From assembly GCF_013409625.1 (NCBI RefSeq), contig NZ_JACCBF010000001.1, forward strand, positions 5,335,001 to 5,399,000: DNA of 64,000 nt. Reading direction: 5' to 3'. How positions within the stretch are numbered: position 1 is the stretch's first letter; each line of letters starts with the position of its first letter. The notes below the pieces were generated by a model. It saw nothing but the letters and a program-made list of their open reading frames with translations. It was not told the DNA's origin and ran no database searches. A program made the position numbers and the translations under genes. This DNA is from Nocardioides kongjuensis. Its GTDB lineage: Bacteria; Actinomycetota; Actinomycetes; Propionibacteriales; Nocardioidaceae. Below are positions 19,638 through 29,310 of this stretch, in pieces.

Positions 19638-21349
19638 ACGACTTCGACTACGACGTCCTCGTCATCGGGTCCGGCTTCGGCGGCTCGGTCACCGCACTGC
19701 GGCTGACCGAGAAGGGCTACAAGGTCGGTGTCCTCGAGGCAGGTGCACGGTTCACCGACGCCGACTTCGCCGACAACTCCTGGGACCTGAAGAAGTACCT
19801 CTACGCGCCCTCCGCCGGGTGCTACGGCATCCAGCGCATCGACATGGTCAAGGACTGCCTGATCCTCGCCGGCGCGGGCGTCGGCGGCGGCTCGCTGGTC
19901 TACGCCAACACGCTCTACGAGGCGCTCGACCCGTTCTACAAGGACCCTTCGTGGGCGCACATCACGGACTGGAAGGCCGAGCTCGCGCCGTACTACGACC
20001 AGGCGAAGCGGATGCTGGGCGTGGTCACCTACCCGCGGATGACGCCGTCGGACGAGGTGATGAAGAAGGTCGCCGACGAGATGGGTGTCGGCGACACCTT
20101 CCACGCCACGCCGGTCGGCGTGTTCTTCGGCGGTCCCTCGCAGTCGCCGGGCGACTCGGTCGAGGACCCGTACTTCGGTGGCGTCGGGCCGCGGCGCAAC
20201 ACCTGCACCGACTGCGGCGAGTGCATGACCGGGTGCCGGCACAACGCGAAGAACACCCTCGTCAAGAACTACCTCTACCTCGCCGAGCAGAACGGTGCCG
20301 AGGTGCACCCGCTCACCACGGTCACCCGGGTCCGGCCGCTGGCCGGCGGCGGCTACCGGGTCGACACCCGGTGGACGAAGGCAAAGCTGTCGCGTCGCAG
20401 CGCCACGAAGACGTTCACCGCGGAGCAGGTCGTCTTCTCGGCGGCCGCCCTCGGCACCCAGAAGCTGCTGCACCGGCTCAAGGCGACCGGCGACCTGCCG
20501 AACGTCTCCGACCGGCTCGGCCACCTCACCCGCACCAACTCCGAGTCGATCCTCGGCGCGATCGCGCCGCAGGGCGCCGACGTCGACTACACCGACGGCG
20601 TCGCGATCACCTCGTCGTGGCACCCCGACGAGCACACCCACATCGAGCCGGTGCGCTACGGCAAGGGCAGCAACGCGATGTCGCTCATGCAGACCGTGCT
20701 CACCGACGGTGACGGGCCCGACCCGCGCTGGAAGGTGTGGCTCAAGGAGCTGTGGAAGGAGCGGCGCCGGGTCCGTGACCTCTACGACGTCAAGCACTGG
20801 TCCGAGCGGGTCGTGATCGCGCTGGTCATGCAGTCGGTCGACAACTCGATCACCACCTTCCCCAAGCGGGTCGCGGGGAAGTGGATCCTGTCGTCCAGGC
20901 AGGGACACGGCGAGCCGAACCCGACCTGGATCCCGGCCGCCAACGACGCCGTGCGCCGGATGGCGGCGGTCATGGGTGGCGGCACCGCCGGCGGCACCAT
21001 CGGCGAGCCGTTCAACCGTCCGCTGACCGCCCACTTCATCGGCGGCTGCACCATCGGCGACAGCCCCGCCACGGGCGTCGTGGACGCCTACCAGCGGATG
21101 TACGGCCACCCCGGCCTGCACGTCGTCGACGGCTCCACCATCTCGGCCAACCTCGGCGTCAACCCGTCGCTGACCATCACCGCCCAGGCCGAGCGGGCGA
21201 TGGCGTACTGGCCCAACAAGGGCGAGGCCGACACCCGGCCCGCCCTCGGCGAGGCCTACGTGTCCATCGAGCCGGTAGCGCCCCGGGCGCCCGTCGTGCC
21301 TGACGACGCGCCGGCGGCCCTGCGCCTGCCCATCGTGGGCGTGAGCTGA
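19634..21349 (+). CDS. choD: GMC oxidoreductase, cholesterol-oxidase type
   Basis: 571 residues. The FAD-binding motif GSGFGGSVTALRL is at the N-terminus (about residue 12), and GAGVGGGSLVYANTL is the second GMC signature. Four closely spaced Cys occur in NTCTDCGECMTGCRHNAKN, as in mycobacterial ChoD (Rv3409c) relatives. The C-terminal catalytic region has VDGSTISANLGVNPSLTITA with the conserved Asn. It probably oxidises a sterol or other alcohol with O2 or another acceptor. The locus guaB - guaB3 - choD - guaA resembles the mycobacterial order, which supports orthology. It is coupled by ATGA to the SSADH gene. Confidence 0.85.
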   Translation: MNDFDYDVLVIGSGFGGSVTALRLTEKGYKVGVLEAGARFTDADFADNSWDLKKYLYAPSAGCYGIQRIDMVKDCLILAGAGVGGGSLVYANTLYEALDPFYKDPSWAHITDWKAELAPYYDQAKRMLGVVTYPRMTPSDEVMKKVADEMGVGDTFHATPVGVFFGGPSQSPGDSVEDPYFGGVGPRRNTCTDCGECMTGCRHNAKNTLVKNYLYLAEQNGAEVHPLTTVTRVRPLAGGGYRVDTRWTKAKLSRRSATKTFTAEQVVFSAAALGTQKLLHRLKATGDLPNVSDRLGHLTRTNSESILGAIAPQGADVDYTDGVAITSSWHPDEHTHIEPVRYGKGSNAMSLMQTVLTDGDGPDPRWKVWLKELWKERRRVRDLYDVKHWSERVVIALVMQSVDNSITTFPKRVAGKWILSSRQGHGEPNPTWIPAANDAVRRMAAVMGGGTAGGTIGEPFNRPLTAHFIGGCTIGDSPATGVVDAYQRMYGHPGLHVVDGSTISANLGVNPSLTITAQAERAMAYWPNKGEADTRPALGEAYVSIEPVAPRAPVVPDDAPAALRLPIVGVS

Positions 21350-21375
21350 GGCTCCTGGGGTTCCTGTGCTCTCGT

Positions 21376-21408
21376 GGGGCGCTCTCCGGCCGGTCCGGGG
21401 AGCGCCCC
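21376..21408 (+). terminator. Hairpin terminator after choD
   Basis: GGGGCGCT pairs with AGCGCCCC, and the inner CTCCGG pairs with CCGGGG allowing one G-T wobble. The hairpin starts 26 bp after the choD stop and is followed a few bases later by CTTTT. Confidence 0.75.
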
Positions 21409-21464
21409 AGAACTTTTCCCAACTTGTTCGGGACCGGCGTAACTCGCCCCTCACGGCCTCGTTG

Positions 21465-21592
21465 ATCTGAACGAGCCCGGGAATTCACGCTCCCTCCCGA
21501 AGCCCGGGCTCGGTCCAGGCACTGTCCATCAGCTGCGTGGACAATCAGGGCCCGGCCACCCTCCCTCCCCGGCCGGGCCCTGGTGCGTTTTC
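21465..21592 (+). ncRNA. 6C-like small RNA (two C-rich hairpin loops plus intrinsic terminator)
   Basis: Three consecutive stem-loops fill the gap before guaA. The first has arms CGAGCCCGGG (21472-21481) and CCCGGGCTCG (21503-21512), with a loop containing CTCCCTCCC. A short central stem pairs TGTCCA (21523-21528) with TGGACA (21538-21543). The third pairs CAGGGCCCGGCC (21546-21557) with GGCCGGGCCCTG (21571-21582) around ACCCTCCCTCCCC, and TTTT follows at 21588. Two hairpins each with six or more C in the loop, ending in a terminator, is the definition of the actinobacterial 6C RNA class. The 5' end is approximate; no promoter was firmly identified. Confidence 0.75.
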
Positions 21593-21632
21593 CGCGGTGC
21601 GACGCCGGTTCGGGACCACGGGCGGACGCCGA

Positions 21633-21638
21633 TACGAT
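21633..21638 (+). promoter_or_regulatory. -10 box TACGAT, leaderless promoter of guaA
   Basis: TACGAT ends 6 nt before ATG 21645, so the guaA transcript would begin at the start codon. An open frame extends upstream to 21537 but crosses this box and the terminator, so it is rejected as coding. Confidence 0.65.
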
Positions 21639-21644
21639 TCGCCC

Positions 21645-23228
<1,584 letters not shown>

Positions 23229-23232
23229 CCCG

Positions 23233-23250
23233 CCGGGTCGGCTGACCCGG
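23233..23250 (+). terminator. Probable hairpin terminator after guaA
   Basis: CCGGGTC and GACCCGG form a 7-bp perfect stem with a 4-nt loop, 5 bp after the guaA stop. There is only a weak T-rich tail. A second, longer-range pairing (CTGCTGCCC at 23254 with GGGCAGCAG at 23281) lies just downstream and reaches the next gene's ribosome site. Confidence 0.5.
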
Positions 23251-23299
23251 TTGCTGCTGCCCCGCGCGGGTACCTCCGGTGGGCAGCAGGAGGTGTGCC

Positions 23300-23719
23300 A
23301 TGGGCGGAGCAGGTCTGCCGTGGATGGTGTTCGGAGCGATCGCTGCGGTGCTCGCGTGCGCCGGGGTGCTCGTGATGGTGCCGTGGGTGCGCGCGGAGAT
23401 GGCGCGCGAGGACGAGCTGGCGAGCCGCGATCGCGACGTGCTGGGCTACGAGGTGCCCGAGGGGCAGGACCCCACCGCGATCCTGGCCGCGCTGTCGCTG
23501 GCGGGGATCACCGCCGCGCCGGTGCTGCGTCACGGGCGCAGGCTGGTGCTCATCGACGAGCGGGGGCAGCGTGACTCCGTCGTACGACGCAGGGCGCGCT
23601 CGGTGATCGCGCACGCGCCGCTCAACACGCTGGGTGACCCGGCGCCGCCCCACGTGGTGCGCTTCCTCGACGAGCCCGACCCGGCCGACACCCGCGACCA
23701 GCCCGAGGTGGGCACCTGA
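23300..23719 (+). CDS. Hypothetical protein with one N-terminal membrane helix
   Basis: A 139-residue protein. Residues about 6-30 (LPWMVFGAIAAVLACAGVLV) form a membrane helix, and the remainder is soluble, acidic and arginine-containing, with GYEVPEGQDPTAILAALSLA followed by VLRHGRRLVLIDERGQRDSV. No known motif is found. ATG 23300 is chosen for the AGGAGG site upstream; the frame opens earlier at 23279. It sits between guaA and the c-di-GMP gene in the same direction. A hairpin formed by CTGCTGCCC and GGGCAGCAG abuts the ribosome site. I do not recognise the family. Confidence 0.7.
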   Translation: MGGAGLPWMVFGAIAAVLACAGVLVMVPWVRAEMAREDELASRDRDVLGYEVPEGQDPTAILAALSLAGITAAPVLRHGRRLVLIDERGQRDSVVRRRARSVIAHAPLNTLGDPAPPHVVRFLDEPDPADTRDQPEVGT

Positions 23720-23858
23720 GCCGCGGGAGCGTGTTCGGCGCCCGACTGCGAGAGCGGACATTCCGCCGCGCGCGGCCGTGGTGCTTCGTACGATGGTCGC
23801 CGGGAAACATGCCGGCCTTGGGGAGGGGTGTCGCGCGGTTCCCGGGAGCGAGGTCGCC

Positions 23859-26465
23859 ATGGCATCGGGTGCTGCGCAGACACTGACTGCGGAGCGGATC
23901 GCGCGTGCCCTCGAGCAGGGGGACGTCGTCGTCCACTACCAGCCCTGCTACGACCTGCGCACCGGCGAGATCGTGGCGGTCGAGGCGCTCGCCCGGCTGT
24001 TCGACCGCGACAGCGGGGAGCTGGTCGAGCCGGCCGGCTTCCTCGAGCCGCTCGAGGAGTCCGGGCTGGTCGTGCACCTCGACGAGATGGTGCTCGCCGC
24101 GGCCGCGACCCAGGTGGCGCAGTGGCGGCGGCTGCCTGCGGGGGAGCGGCTGTGCCTGGCGGTCAACCTGTCACCGGCCGACCTCGACGACCCGATGCTG
24201 CCGCAGCGCTTCCGCGAGATGACCGAGGCGGCGGGACTGCCGCTCGACGCGGTCATCGTCGAGCTCACCGAGACCCTGCTCTCGCGCACCGGGCAGGGCC
24301 ACGAGCAGGTGCTCGCCGAGCTGGCGGCGCTCGGCTGCAACGTCACCCTCGACGACTTCGGCACCGGCAACGCGAGCTTCGACTACCTGCGCCGGTTCCG
24401 GGTCGACGGCGTGAAGATCGACCGGTCCTTCGTGCAGTTCCTCGGCTCGGGCGGCCCCCACGAGCGGATGGCCGAGTCGCTGGTGCGCTTCTGCCTCTCG
24501 CTCGGGGTGCACGTCGTCGCCGAGGGGATCGAGCGCCCGCAGCACGTCACGGCGCTGCGCCGGCTGGGCTGCCCGTTCGGGCAGGGCTTCTTGATGAGCC
24601 GCCCGCTGGACGCCGTGGCGCTGGGCACCCTCCTGCGGGAGGACCGGCTCCCACCCGGCCTGGCCCACCCGGTCGACCGCGCCGACCTGCCTGCCCTCAC
24701 CAGGGTCCCCGGCACGACCGAGCCCTCGGTGCTGGAGCGGCTGGTCCCACGGGTGCTGGCCGGACTGGTCAGCCTGGTCCTCGTGCTGGTGGCCGCGATC
24801 GTGGTCACGGGCCGCGCCGACACCGACGCCTCCCTGACCAGCGCGGCGGAGAACCGGCTCGAGGCGATCGACTCGCTCGCGGCCCGCGGCGTGGACCTGC
24901 GGCTGGGCGGGCTCGCCGACGCCGTCACGACGTTCAGCCGCAGCGGCGCCGTACGACGGGCCGTGGTCAGCGGCGACCCGGACCAGATGGACCTCGCGCT
25001 CGCCGCGCTCGGCTCGGCGACGACCAATGCCTACAACACCTCGCTGTACGACGCCTCCGGCACCATGCTCGACCTCGCGCCGCCGCAGCGCGACCCGCAG
25101 GTGGTCGGCCAGAACTTCTCGTTCCGCGAGTGGTACCGACCGGCGAGCCGTCGCGACACGGCGTACGTCTCGCAGGCCTACCAGCTGATGACGCCCGACC
25201 ACACCTGGGCGATCGCCGTCGCGGCAGCGGTGCGCGACCCGGGTGGCCGGATCCGCGGGTACGTCGTCGCGACCCTCGCCCTCTCCGGGATCCAGGCCGA
25301 GATGGAGGCGATCTTCCGCCAGTACGGCGTCGCGGTGACCGTCGTCGACCGGCACGGCACCACGCTCGCCGACTCCGGTGGCCAGGTCGGCGTCATGACG
25401 AAGGACCCGCGCCTGCTCCGCGGCCGCGCCGCCGACGCCACCGGCGACGGCGACCGGCTGTGGGCGGTCAGCGAGGTCTCCGCGATCGGCGGCTGGCTGC
25501 TCGTCGAGCAGGACCGCGACGCCGCGGTCGGCACCGTCGACGGCGGCACCGACCCGCTGCTCGCCGGGCTGGTGGTGGGGATCGGCTTCGTGCTCGTCCT
25601 GCTGTGGCTGGCGACCGACGCCCGGCGCCGGCGGCTCAAGGCCGACCTGCGCCGGTCGAACGCGTGGCTGGCCTCGATCCTCGGTGCGACGCCGACACCG
25701 GTGCTGGTCAGCGACACCGAGGGCCGGGTCCACCAGGCCAACGTCGCCGCGGCCGAGCTGCTCGGCGTACCGGTGCACACCCTGCGCGGCCAGACGGTGG
25801 GCAGCTGGCTGACCACCCGCGACCAGCCCGCGACCGACGGGGGAGCGTTCTCCGCGACCGTCGTGACCCGTAGCGGCGACGTGCGCCTGGTCGAGGTCCA
25901 GGTCCGCGACCTCACCGGTCCCAACGGCGAGCCGATGCGGCTGCACGCCCTCGTCGACGTGACGCCCCACCGCGAGGAGCAGGACCGGCTGCGCGCCCAG
26001 AGCCGGGTCGATCCGCTGACCGGCGTGGCCAACCGGATCGCGCTGCAGGAGGCACTCGCCGCGGCGTCCGCGCCCGGTCGGTCGCCGCACGCCCTGGTGA
26101 TGCTCGACCTCGACAGGTTCAAGTCCGTCAACGACGACCTCGGGCACGCCGCCGGCGACAGCGTGCTGTGCGCGGTGGCCGACGTGCTGACCGACGCCGT
26201 GCAGCCCGACGACACCGTCGCCCGCGTCGGCGGCGACGAGTTCGTGCTCGTCGTGCGCCTCGACGAGCGCACCAGCCACACCGTGGTCGCCGAGCGCCTG
26301 CGCAGTCGCGTCCAGGAGGTCCTCGACGCACACCCCTTCGCCCTGCACGTCCCGGTCGGGGTCAGCGTCGGGTCGGCCGCGGTCGGCCCCGACGGGCGTG
26401 ACGCCGACGAGCTGCTGCGGCTCGCCGACGTGCGGATGTACGACGCGAAGCGGCGGCGCCGATGA
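23859..26465 (+). CDS. Membrane c-di-GMP protein with N-terminal EAL and C-terminal PAS-GGDEF
   Basis: 868 residues. The EAL phosphodiesterase domain (about 10-250) opens VVVHYQPCYDLRTGEIVAVE followed by ALARL, with NLSPADL, VELTETLL, LDDFGTGNASFDYL, GVKIDRSF and VVAEGIE, so the metal and catalytic residues look intact. A membrane helix follows (about 295-317), then a Cache-like extracytoplasmic domain, a second helix (about 565-585), a PAS domain (ILGATPTPVLVSDTEGRVHQ), and a GGDEF domain with VARVGGDEFVLVV. The usual RxxD inhibitory site is QPDD here. Both activities are therefore plausible. ATG 23859 follows a GGGAG-type site. It is coupled by ATGA to the next two genes. Confidence 0.88.
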   Translation: MASGAAQTLTAERIARALEQGDVVVHYQPCYDLRTGEIVAVEALARLFDRDSGELVEPAGFLEPLEESGLVVHLDEMVLAAAATQVAQWRRLPAGERLCLAVNLSPADLDDPMLPQRFREMTEAAGLPLDAVIVELTETLLSRTGQGHEQVLAELAALGCNVTLDDFGTGNASFDYLRRFRVDGVKIDRSFVQFLGSGGPHERMAESLVRFCLSLGVHVVAEGIERPQHVTALRRLGCPFGQGFLMSRPLDAVALGTLLREDRLPPGLAHPVDRADLPALTRVPGTTEPSVLERLVPRVLAGLVSLVLVLVAAIVVTGRADTDASLTSAAENRLEAIDSLAARGVDLRLGGLADAVTTFSRSGAVRRAVVSGDPDQMDLALAALGSATTNAYNTSLYDASGTMLDLAPPQRDPQVVGQNFSFREWYRPASRRDTAYVSQAYQLMTPDHTWAIAVAAAVRDPGGRIRGYVVATLALSGIQAEMEAIFRQYGVAVTVVDRHGTTLADSGGQVGVMTKDPRLLRGRAADATGDGDRLWAVSEVSAIGGWLLVEQDRDAAVGTVDGGTDPLLAGLVVGIGFVLVLLWLATDARRRRLKADLRRSNAWLASILGATPTPVLVSDTEGRVHQANVAAAELLGVPVHTLRGQTVGSWLTTRDQPATDGGAFSATVVTRSGDVRLVEVQVRDLTGPNGEPMRLHALVDVTPHREEQDRLRAQSRVDPLTGVANRIALQEALAAASAPGRSPHALVMLDLDRFKSVNDDLGHAAGDSVLCAVADVLTDAVQPDDTVARVGGDEFVLVVRLDERTSHTVVAERLRSRVQEVLDAHPFALHVPVGVSVGSAAVGPDGRDADELLRLADVRMYDAKRRRR

Positions 26466-27349
26466 GCAGGGGAGCCTCGCTGGCCCGGGTCGGGCTGGCG
26501 TACGTCATCGCGTTCGGCGTCGCCAGCGCCTGGCTCGCCCGGGGACCCGACACCCGCTGGCTGTGGCTCGACGGGCTGATCGCCGACCTGCTCGCCACGC
26601 TCGTGGTCTTCGTGGCCAGCCGGATCCACCACAACTCCAGCTTCTACGACGCCTACTGGAGCGTGCTGCCGCCGTACCTCGCCCTGTGGTGGTGGCTCGC
26701 CGCCGACGTCGCCCTCGACGACGCCCGCGCCTGGCTGGTGCTCGGCGTGATCGCGCTGTGGGCGGTCCGGCTCACCGCCAACTGGGTGCGCACCTTCCCC
26801 GGTCTGCACCACGAGGACTGGCGCTACCCGCTGGTCCGCGAGCGCGCCGGGCGCCTCGAGCTGCTCGCCGACCTCGTCGGCATCCACCTGGTGCCGACCC
26901 TGCAGGTCTTCCTCGGCCTGGTGCCGGCGTACGTCGTGCTCACCCGCCCCGGTCCCGGCCTGCGCTGGCTGGACGGCCTCGCCCTCGTCCTCGGCGTCGG
27001 CGCGGTGCTCCTCGAGCTGGTCGCCGACGCGCAGATGCACCGGTTCGTGCAGCAGCGGGTCCCCGGCCAGGTGATGGATCGCGGCCTGTGGGGCTGGTCG
27101 CGACACCCGAACTACTTCGGCGAGATCTGCTTCTGGTGGAGCCTGGCGCTGTTCGGCATCGCCGCCTCGCCCGCGGACTGGTGGTGGCTGCCGGTCGGCG
27201 GCGTCGCGATGGTCGCCATGTTCCTCGGCGCCAGCATCCCGATGATGGAGCAGCGCAGCCTGGCGCGGCGGCCGTCGTACCAGGACGTCGTGGACCGGGT
27301 CCCGGTGCTGGTGCCGCGCCCCCCGTCGTGGGCGCGGAAGCCGGCGTGA
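26462..27349 (+). CDS. DUF1295-family integral membrane protein (steroid-reductase-like fold)
   Basis: 295 residues with six to seven membrane helices. The diagnostic C-terminal motif is GLWGWSRHPNYFGEICFWWS, shared with DUF1295 proteins and the isoprenylcysteine methyltransferase/steroid 5-alpha-reductase superfamily, which bind NADPH or SAM near that site. A loop, ASRIHHNSSFYDAYWSVLPP, is also typical. The start overlaps the c-di-GMP gene's stop and its own stop overlaps the flavoprotein start (GTGA), so the three are translationally coupled. The substrate is unknown; pairing with a flavoprotein suggests a redox step on a lipid. Confidence 0.85.
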   Translation: MSRGASLARVGLAYVIAFGVASAWLARGPDTRWLWLDGLIADLLATLVVFVASRIHHNSSFYDAYWSVLPPYLALWWWLAADVALDDARAWLVLGVIALWAVRLTANWVRTFPGLHHEDWRYPLVRERAGRLELLADLVGIHLVPTLQVFLGLVPAYVVLTRPGPGLRWLDGLALVLGVGAVLLELVADAQMHRFVQQRVPGQVMDRGLWGWSRHPNYFGEICFWWSLALFGIAASPADWWWLPVGGVAMVAMFLGASIPMMEQRSLARRPSYQDVVDRVPVLVPRPPSWARKPA

Positions 27350-28446
27350 GGCGGCCCCGCGTCGTGGTGGCCGGGCTCGGGGACAGCGGCCTGCTGACCG
27401 CGATCCACCTGGCCCGCGCAGACGTCGACGTCGTGGGCATCTCCAGCAAGCCCGGCCTGGTGAGCGGCCAGGAGCTCGGCCTGCGCCTGGCCCGTCCGGA
27501 GGCGTGGGCCCGCGACTACCGGATCGGCTTCGACCGGTTCCGCCGCCTCGACCACGCCGAGCTGGTCCACGGCGAGCTGACCGGGCTCGACCTCGCCGCC
27601 GGGAGCGTCACCGTCGGTCCCCGCTCGATCGGGTACGACGTCCTGGTGGTCGCCACCGGCGTCAGCAACGGCTTCTGGCGACTGCCGGGGTTCCAGACCG
27701 ACGCCGACGTGACCACCTCGCTCGCCGCCGACCACGCGCGTCTGGGCGCCGCTGCCGACATCCTCGTGGTCGGCGGCGGCGCGGCCGCGGTCAGCACTGC
27801 GCTCCAGACCGCCACCCGGTGGCCGGCCGCGTCCGTCACCCTCGCGTTCCCGGGGGAGCGGGCACTGCCCCAGCACCACCCCCGGGTCTGGGACGTCGCC
27901 CGGCGTCGGCTCGACCGGGCAGGGGTCGTGCTGCGTCCGGGCCACCGGGCCGACGTCCCCGACGACTTCGCCGGGGACGAGATCACCACCGGTCCGGTCG
28001 CCTGGGCGAGCGGCCAGGCCGCCACCGATGCGGACGCGGTGGTGTGGGCGATCGGACGGGTGCGGCCCAACACCGGCTGGCTGCCGCCGGAGCTGCTCGA
28101 CGACGCCGGCTTCGTGCGGGTCGAGCCGACGTTGCGGGTCCCCGGCGCCGACGGCGTCTTCGCGATCGGCGACGTCGCCGCGACAGACGCACTGCGCTCC
28201 TCGGCGCGCAACCGCGCCGACCGGCTGCTGGCGGCCAACATCCGTGCCCACCTCGCCGAGCGGCCGCTGCGCGCGTACGAGCCGCCACGCCGGCGCTGGG
28301 GATCGGTGCTCGGCCCCGAGGCCGACGGGCTGCGGGTGTTCGCGCCGTCGGGTCACCCGTTCCGGTTCCCCGCCTGGTCGGTGCACCGGGTGCTGCAGCC
28401 GTGGATCGTCCGGCGCGGGATCTACCGGGGCGTGAGGTCGCCCTGA
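27346..28446 (+). CDS. FAD-dependent pyridine nucleotide-disulfide oxidoreductase
   Basis: 366 residues of the type II NADH dehydrogenase/ferredoxin-reductase superfamily. The N-terminal dinucleotide motif is VVVAGLGDSGLLTAIHLA, a degenerate GxGxxG form. The second nucleotide-binding motif is ILVVGGGAAAVSTALQ, and the FAD-binding signature is GVFAIGDVAATDALRSSARN. No redox-active CxxC is seen. The GTG at 27346 overlaps the DUF1295 stop. It probably transfers electrons from NAD(P)H to a membrane acceptor, perhaps for the neighbouring membrane reductase. It ends at a large inverted repeat (28464-28504). Confidence 0.83.
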   Translation: MRRPRVVVAGLGDSGLLTAIHLARADVDVVGISSKPGLVSGQELGLRLARPEAWARDYRIGFDRFRRLDHAELVHGELTGLDLAAGSVTVGPRSIGYDVLVVATGVSNGFWRLPGFQTDADVTTSLAADHARLGAAADILVVGGGAAAVSTALQTATRWPAASVTLAFPGERALPQHHPRVWDVARRRLDRAGVVLRPGHRADVPDDFAGDEITTGPVAWASGQAATDADAVVWAIGRVRPNTGWLPPELLDDAGFVRVEPTLRVPGADGVFAIGDVAATDALRSSARNRADRLLAANIRAHLAERPLRAYEPPRRRWGSVLGPEADGLRVFAPSGHPFRFPAWSVHRVLQPWIVRRGIYRGVRSP

Positions 28447-28463
28447 CGTGCCGGAACGCTGCG

Positions 28464-28504
28464 CAGGGCTCGGGCGAACGACGACGTCGTCCGCCCGAGC
28501 CCTG
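28464..28504 (+). terminator. Long hairpin after the flavoprotein gene
   Basis: CAGGGCTCGGGCG and CGCCCGAGCCCTG form a 13-bp perfect stem 17 bp after the stop at 28446; the loop holds a further GACGAC/GTCGTC self-complement. There is no T run, so it may act as a factor-dependent or bidirectional terminator. Confidence 0.6.
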
Positions 28505-28520
28505 ATCTGGAGGTCGCACC

Positions 28521-28588
28521 CCGAGGGGAGCTGCCTCGGGAGACGCTGGTCAGTCCCGCCTGCTACGCGACGGCGCCACTGACCAGCG
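28521..28588. other. Two further stem-loops between convergent genes
   Basis: CCGAGG/CCTCGG (28521-28526 with 28534-28539) and CGCTGGTCAGT/ACTGACCAGCG (28544-28554 with 28578-28588) lie end to end. The second stem is 6 bp from the stop of the minus-strand 47-residue gene and probably terminates it. Together with the 28464 hairpin they make a dense three-hairpin cluster. Confidence 0.5.
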
Positions 28589-28593
28589 GTCCC

Positions 28594-28737
28594 CTAGGTG
28601 AAGAGGCTGACCCCACCGGGTCCGACCAGCAGGCCGACCACGATCAGCACGATCCCCCAGAGCAGCTCACCCCGGAACAGGCTGAAGATGCCGGAGACCA
28701 CGAGGATCACCGCCAGGATCCACAAGATGAGTGCCAC
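28594..28737 (-). CDS. Small hydrophobic membrane protein (47 residues)
   Basis: Translation from GTG 28737 gives MALILWILAVILVVSGIFSL followed by FRGELLWGIVLIVVGLLVGPGGVSLFT, two membrane helices in a hairpin with a GPGG turn near the C-terminus. The strong ribosome site AAGGAGGGAA precedes the GTG, which is why the longer upstream frame is not used. Proteins of this size with a GPGG-SLF ending are common in actinobacteria and often stress induced, but the function is unknown. The gene is too short for routine detection. It points toward the hairpin cluster at 28464-28588. Confidence 0.72.
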   Translation of the reverse strand: MALILWILAVILVVSGIFSLFRGELLWGIVLIVVGLLVGPGGVSLFT

Positions 28738-28826
28738 GATTTCCCTCCTTCGTCGGGGCCGTTCTGGCCCGGACGTGAGGTACCCCGCGCCGCGGTGGGC
28801 AGACGGTTCGCCTGCCACGCCGTCGA

Positions 28827-29267
28827 TCAGGCCCGGTCCTCGTCGATGACGTGCACGGCGGCCTCCTCGGCGCTGGCCGCGGCGCCGTCGATGCCCACGT
28901 CCTCGGCGACGAGGTCCTTCTCCACGTCGTCGCCGAGCCCCTGGTCGGGCTCGACCAGCCGCCCGGCACGCTCGTCGCCCACCTCCGCCTCGGGGTCGGT
29001 GGCCATGCCGGGATCTTCGTCGGCAGCCGGATCGACGTCCGGCTCCTCCTCGGCCAGCCGCGCGTCGAGCGGTTGCGGATGCGCCTGCTCCCAGGGGGTG
29101 TTGCCGTAGCGCTGGGCTGCGGAGTACTTCTCCGGCGGGGAGTACCCGCGGTCCAGCTCGTCGTCGACGTCGTCGTCGGCCAGGGTGTCCTCGGGCTGCA
29201 GCTGGGTCTCGTCGTCGACGCTGTAGCCCTCGTACTGCTCGTCGTCGTTCGGCTCGTTGGTCGTCAT
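28827..29267 (-). CDS. DUF5709-like acidic protein
   Basis: 146 residues, very acidic and without hydrophobic segments. It contains YSVDDETQLQPEDTLADDDV followed by DDELDRGYSPPEKYSAAQRYG and LDARLAEEEPDVDP, the pattern of actinobacterial DUF5709 proteins. The C-terminal half is almost entirely Asp/Glu/Ala, suggesting intrinsic disorder. ATG 29267 is chosen over 29288 as the domain begins there. It is divergent from the DUF4126 gene with 43 bp between. No enzymatic role is expected; the family is uncharacterised. Confidence 0.8.
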   Translation of the reverse strand: MTTNEPNDDEQYEGYSVDDETQLQPEDTLADDDVDDELDRGYSPPEKYSAAQRYGNTPWEQAHPQPLDARLAEEEPDVDPAADEDPGMATDPEAEVGDERAGRLVEPDQGLGDDVEKDLVAEDVGIDGAAASAEEAAVHVIDEDRA

Positions 29268-29298
29268 GCGCCTGCGGTACCCCCGCATCCCGGCGTCC

Positions 29299-29304
29299 TA
29301 CGCT
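29299..29304 (+). promoter_or_regulatory. -10 box TACGCT, leaderless promoter of the DUF4126 gene
   Basis: TACGCT ends 6 nt before GTG 29311, which fixes the start inside a frame that opens earlier. Confidence 0.55.
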
Positions 29305-29310
29305 GTGCGC

